Below the pieces are notes generated by a model. That model saw nothing but the letters and a program-made list of their open reading frames with translations, searched no databases and was not told the DNA's origin. A program made the translations under genes and the position numbers. Positions 61,530 through 64,000 of a DNA stretch of 64,000 nucleotides are shown piece by piece. This stretch comes from Owenweeksia hongkongensis DSM 17368 (GTDB lineage: Bacteria > Bacteroidota > Bacteroidia > Flavobacteriales > Schleiferiaceae). Numbering within the stretch: the first letter of the stretch is position 1; each line of letters starts with the position of its first letter. The stretch covers positions 1,488,001 to 1,552,000 of the forward strand of contig NC_016599.1 of the NCBI RefSeq assembly GCF_000236705.1, written 5' to 3'.

Positions 61530-61814
61530 TTAGCCTTTGAAAGTTCTTTTAACAGATCCGGTAATTTCCTCGATCTCCTTTTTCTCCTTCTCTACCTTAT
61601 CCTTAAATTTCTTGAGATCGCTATCGGCAGCGCCTGCACTATTATTTATTTCGTGCTTTATGTCATTGGCCGCATTGCGCACATCACGAATACCTTTACC
61701 AAGTCCTCGGGCGATTTCAGGAATCTTATCTGCCCCAAAAAGCATAACTACCACAAGTAGAATAAAGAAGATTTCGCCCCCTCCAATATTGAAAAATAAC
61801 AATACTCCGCTCAT
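61530..61814 (-). CDS. tatA: twin-arginine translocase TatA/TatE family subunit
   Basis: A 94-residue Tat component. It has one membrane helix (GGGEIFFILLVVVMLFGADK) with the family FGxxKIPE hinge as FGADKIPEIARGLGKGIRDV, then a charged amphipathic helix and a Lys/Glu-rich tail. TatA oligomers form the passage for folded twin-arginine proteins; TatB-like subunits look similar, so the exact type is uncertain. No tatC is in the window. It has a good promoter. Confidence 0.9.
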   Translation of the reverse strand: MSGVLLFFNIGGGEIFFILLVVVMLFGADKIPEIARGLGKGIRDVRNAANDIKHEINNSAGAADSDLKKFKDKVEKEKKEIEEITGSVKRTFKG

Positions 61815-61837
61815 CTCTACATTTTGAAATTCTGCGT

Positions 61838-61866
61838 CAAAAGTATAACAAAAAAACCCTGCACAA
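61838..61866 (-). promoter_or_regulatory. tatA promoter
   Basis: On the minus strand TTG (61864-61866), an 18-base spacer and TACTTTTG (61838-61845) fit TTG-N17-23-TAnnTTTG, 23 bases before the tatA ATG. The -33 element lies in the loop of the secDF terminator hairpin. Confidence 0.65.
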
Positions 61867-61877
61867 AGGCAGGGTTT
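61854..61877 (-). terminator. secDF terminator
   Basis: A 9-bp stem AAACCCTGC/GCAGGGTTT with a 6-base loop; on the minus strand TTTTTTTGTT follows. It lies 27 bases after the secDF stop. Confidence 0.85.
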
Positions 61878-61903
61878 ATAGATTTTATAAAAGCTTGTAT
61901 TAC

Positions 61904-64000
61904 CTAGCTAGCAGGTTGCTCTACCGGACGTTTTTTGCTGGCAGCTTCTTCTGCTAAACGTTTCTTGCTAGTATCCATCATCAATGGAGTAGCAATGAAT
62001 AGCGAAGAATAAGTACCTACAACAACACCAATCAATAGTGCAAACATAAATCCGCGGATTGCTTCACCACCAAAAAGGAAGATTACAAGCAATACGAAGA
62101 AGGTAGTTAACGAGGTATTGATAGTACGACTAAGCGTGCTGTTCAAAGCGTCATTTACCACAAGGTTCATATCTTTTTTCTTACTATGCGTGGCCAGGTA
62201 TTCACGAATACGGTCAAATACTACCACGGTATCATTCAGCGAGTAACCAATTACGGTAAGTACTGCCGCAATAAATGCCTGATCAATTTCTAGTGAGAAA
62301 GGCAAGAATCCATAAAGAATAGAGAATACTGACAGTACGATAAGTACATCATGGAAAGCTGCGGAAACAGCACCAAGGCTAAACTGCCACTTACTAAATC
62401 TGATAAGGATGTAAATAAAGATTACTACTAGAGAGAACAAGATTGCCCAGAAAGCTGAAGTTTTGATATCATCAGCAATGGTGGGTCCCACTTGACGCTC
62501 AGAAACAATCCCTATATCACCACTTCCCGTAGCTTCACTAGAGAAAGACTCTTTATTTGGAGTTTCAGCATAAAAACCTTTTAAGCCTTCATACAATTTG
62601 TCTTTAATCTCGTCATTAATCTCTGTTCCAGTTTCGTCAATCTTATACTTGGTAGTAATCACCACTTGATTGTCGCCTCCAATAGTTTTTACTTCAGGAG
62701 CTACTGCCGTACCGTCTTCATCAACAAATACGGTAGCCAATTTACTCGAAACATCTACAGAGCTCACAGGCTGGTCAAAACGAACCTGGTATGAACGACC
62801 TCCTACAAAATCAACACCGTAGTTAAGACCTCTGGTAGCCAAAGAACCAATACCAGCGATGATGATGATAGCACTGAATGCGTAAGCAATCTTTCTTTTT
62901 GACAAGAAATCAATTTTGAACTTCTTGAAAGCGTTTGCCGTCATTCCTGTTGAGAATGCAATCGACTTCTTCTTATCCAAGCGAGCTTCAAAAATCAAAC
63001 GAGTGATAAAGATTGCACAGAAAAGGGAAGTAAGAATACCAATAATCAAAGTAGTAGCAAATCCTCTAATAGGGCCTGTTCCGAAAAGGTAAAGAATAAC
63101 ACCCGTTAGGAAAGTAGTAACGTTTGCATCAATAATAGAGCTGTATGCATTACCGTAACCATCCTTTATAGCCAACTTCAAACCTTTACCCTGAGCAAGC
63201 TCTTCACGAATTCTTTCGTAGATAAGTACGTTGGCATCTACCGCCATACCAATGGTAAGTACAATACCAGCTATACCAGGAAGTGTAAGCACTGCACCTA
63301 GCGAAGCTAATATTCCGAAGATGAAGAACATGTTTACGATAAGTGCAAGGTCTGAAGCAATACCAGCACCGCTGTAATAGAAAATCATGTACAACATAAC
63401 GATACCCAAAGCTACCACGAAAGACCAAAGTCCTGCGCTAATTGCTTCCTGACCTAATGATGGTCCTACGATATCTGCTTGAATAATTTTTGCAGCAACA
63501 GGAAGTTTACCAGCTTTTAGCTTGTTAGCTAAATCCTGTGCTTCTTGTACTGTAAAGTTACCAGTAATTTGTGTGTTTCCTGTTGGAATCTCACCTTGAA
63601 CAGTTGGGAAAGAGTATACATAGTTATCCAAAACTACCGCTACACTTTTCTTTGGTTCTTGAGAAGAAGCTTCCTTGGTAATTTTTGCCCATTCACGAGC
63701 TCCAACCGCATTCATACTCATACTTACCACAGCAGAGTTTCCTTGGTCAAAATCTTGACGGGCATCAGTTACCACATCGCCTGCAAGAGCAGGTGTACCT
63801 TCGCGGTTACCTTTTGCTGCAAGTAAATAAAGGTAGTTTCCATCAGTAGACTTAGCCGTGTAGAAGAATCTAGTATAGCGTTGCTCACCTGTCAATAAGC
63901 TTTTAATCTTAGGGTCACGTAAGTAAGCATTTACTTTAGCAGTATCCTTTACAGCAACAAACCCGATAATTGGGCCTGGCTGAAAACGATTTTGCTCATC
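61904..64000 (-). CDS. secDF: protein translocase subunit SecDF (partial)
   Basis: The C-terminal 698 codons of a fused SecD-SecF; the frame is open past the right edge (64000), so the N-terminus is missing. SecDF uses proton-motive force to help SecYEG export. The SecD P1-head end is seen (SVAVVLDNYVYSFPTVQGEI, GNTQITGNFTVQEAQDLANK), then six helices with the DANVLIYERIREE motif. A SecF half follows with LNYGVDFVGGRSYQVRF, a periplasmic loop, and six helices with VIGYSLNDTVVVFDRIREYL. Fusion is usual in Bacteroidota. Residues after the last helix are basic (KKRLAEEAASKKRPVEQ). A TTG at 63895 is internal, not a start. Confidence 0.95.
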   Translation of the reverse strand, partial: DEQNRFQPGPIIGFVAVKDTAKVNAYLRDPKIKSLLTGEQRYTRFFYTAKSTDGNYLYLLAAKGNREGTPALAGDVVTDARQDFDQGNSAVVSMSMNAVGAREWAKITKEASSQEPKKSVAVVLDNYVYSFPTVQGEIPTGNTQITGNFTVQEAQDLANKLKAGKLPVAAKIIQADIVGPSLGQEAISAGLWSFVVALGIVMLYMIFYYSGAGIASDLALIVNMFFIFGILASLGAVLTLPGIAGIVLTIGMAVDANVLIYERIREELAQGKGLKLAIKDGYGNAYSSIIDANVTTFLTGVILYLFGTGPIRGFATTLIIGILTSLFCAIFITRLIFEARLDKKKSIAFSTGMTANAFKKFKIDFLSKRKIAYAFSAIIIIAGIGSLATRGLNYGVDFVGGRSYQVRFDQPVSSVDVSSKLATVFVDEDGTAVAPEVKTIGGDNQVVITTKYKIDETGTEINDEIKDKLYEGLKGFYAETPNKESFSSEATGSGDIGIVSERQVGPTIADDIKTSAFWAILFSLVVIFIYILIRFSKWQFSLGAVSAAFHDVLIVLSVFSILYGFLPFSLEIDQAFIAAVLTVIGYSLNDTVVVFDRIREYLATHSKKKDMNLVVNDALNSTLSRTINTSLTTFFVLLVIFLFGGEAIRGFMFALLIGVVVGTYSSLFIATPLMMDTSKKRLAEEAASKKRPVEQPAS

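Noticed and set aside
1-64000. Search by eye for tRNA, rRNA, CRISPR arrays, prophage or insertion sequences
   Set aside because: None found; gaps are short and mostly hold terminators, promoters or small repeats.

Overview
The window looks like chromosomal DNA of a marine-type member of the Bacteroidota, probably Flavobacteriia (inference). The support is as follows. Surface proteins end in type A and type B type IX secretion (T9SS) C-terminal domains. Promoter-like sites fit TTG-N17-23-TAnnTTTG, with few Shine-Dalgarno sequences. SecD and SecF are fused, glutamine synthetase is type III, and there are Bacteroidota-typical families (DUF3822, DUF4834, DUF2851). No rRNA, tRNA, CRISPR array, transposase or integrase was seen.

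Layout. 1-8182 is mostly housekeeping: a DUF3822-rsmD pair, a large-subunit catalase, rdgB-rlmH, nadC, a YihY membrane protein and a DUF2147 protein. A decayed copy of the 3' end of rdgB lies on the far side of the catalase gene. 8186-12803 holds two tandem paralogous LamG surface proteins with type B sorting domains. 12885-34157 is a surface-glycan region: three sulfotransferases, a YfhO membrane protein, several glycosyltransferases, a heparinase II/III-like enzyme, a Wzx-type flippase and a UDP-GlcNAc 2-epimerase. Its core is a seven-gene, tightly packed minus-strand operon (23572-30114) that includes a CBS/nucleotidyltransferase and a LegC-family aminotransferase. A 961-residue FG-GAP/ASPIC/PKD protein with a type A sorting domain is divergent from that operon.

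34311-47875 returns to core functions: carB, the short rpmH gene, oxidoreductases and an RmlD-like reductase. It also holds a K+ channel gene between two very small PspC-domain genes, a ParE/RelE-type toxin-antitoxin pair, a secreted isoaspartyl peptidase, an MscS channel and a MarR regulator. 47859-51841 is a four-gene operon of secreted Ig-like proteins. One has a type B sorting domain; the other three share a conserved C-terminal domain ending in a TG-I-(Y/F)-H motif and have no sorting domain I recognise. 52389-64000 holds pyrF, prfA, purM, a TPR/PD40/OmpA protein whose tandem-LysM tail is separated from it by a -1 frameshift, glnN, a Ca2+/Na+ antiporter, tatA and a truncated secDF.

The common theme is the cell surface: T9SS cargo, an export machinery (SecDF, Tat), a peptidoglycan-anchored OmpA protein and a sulfated or amino-sugar glycan locus. 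The best candidates for something undescribed are the four-gene operon at 47859-51841, the PspC-channel-PspC cassette, and the split OmpA-LysM gene.
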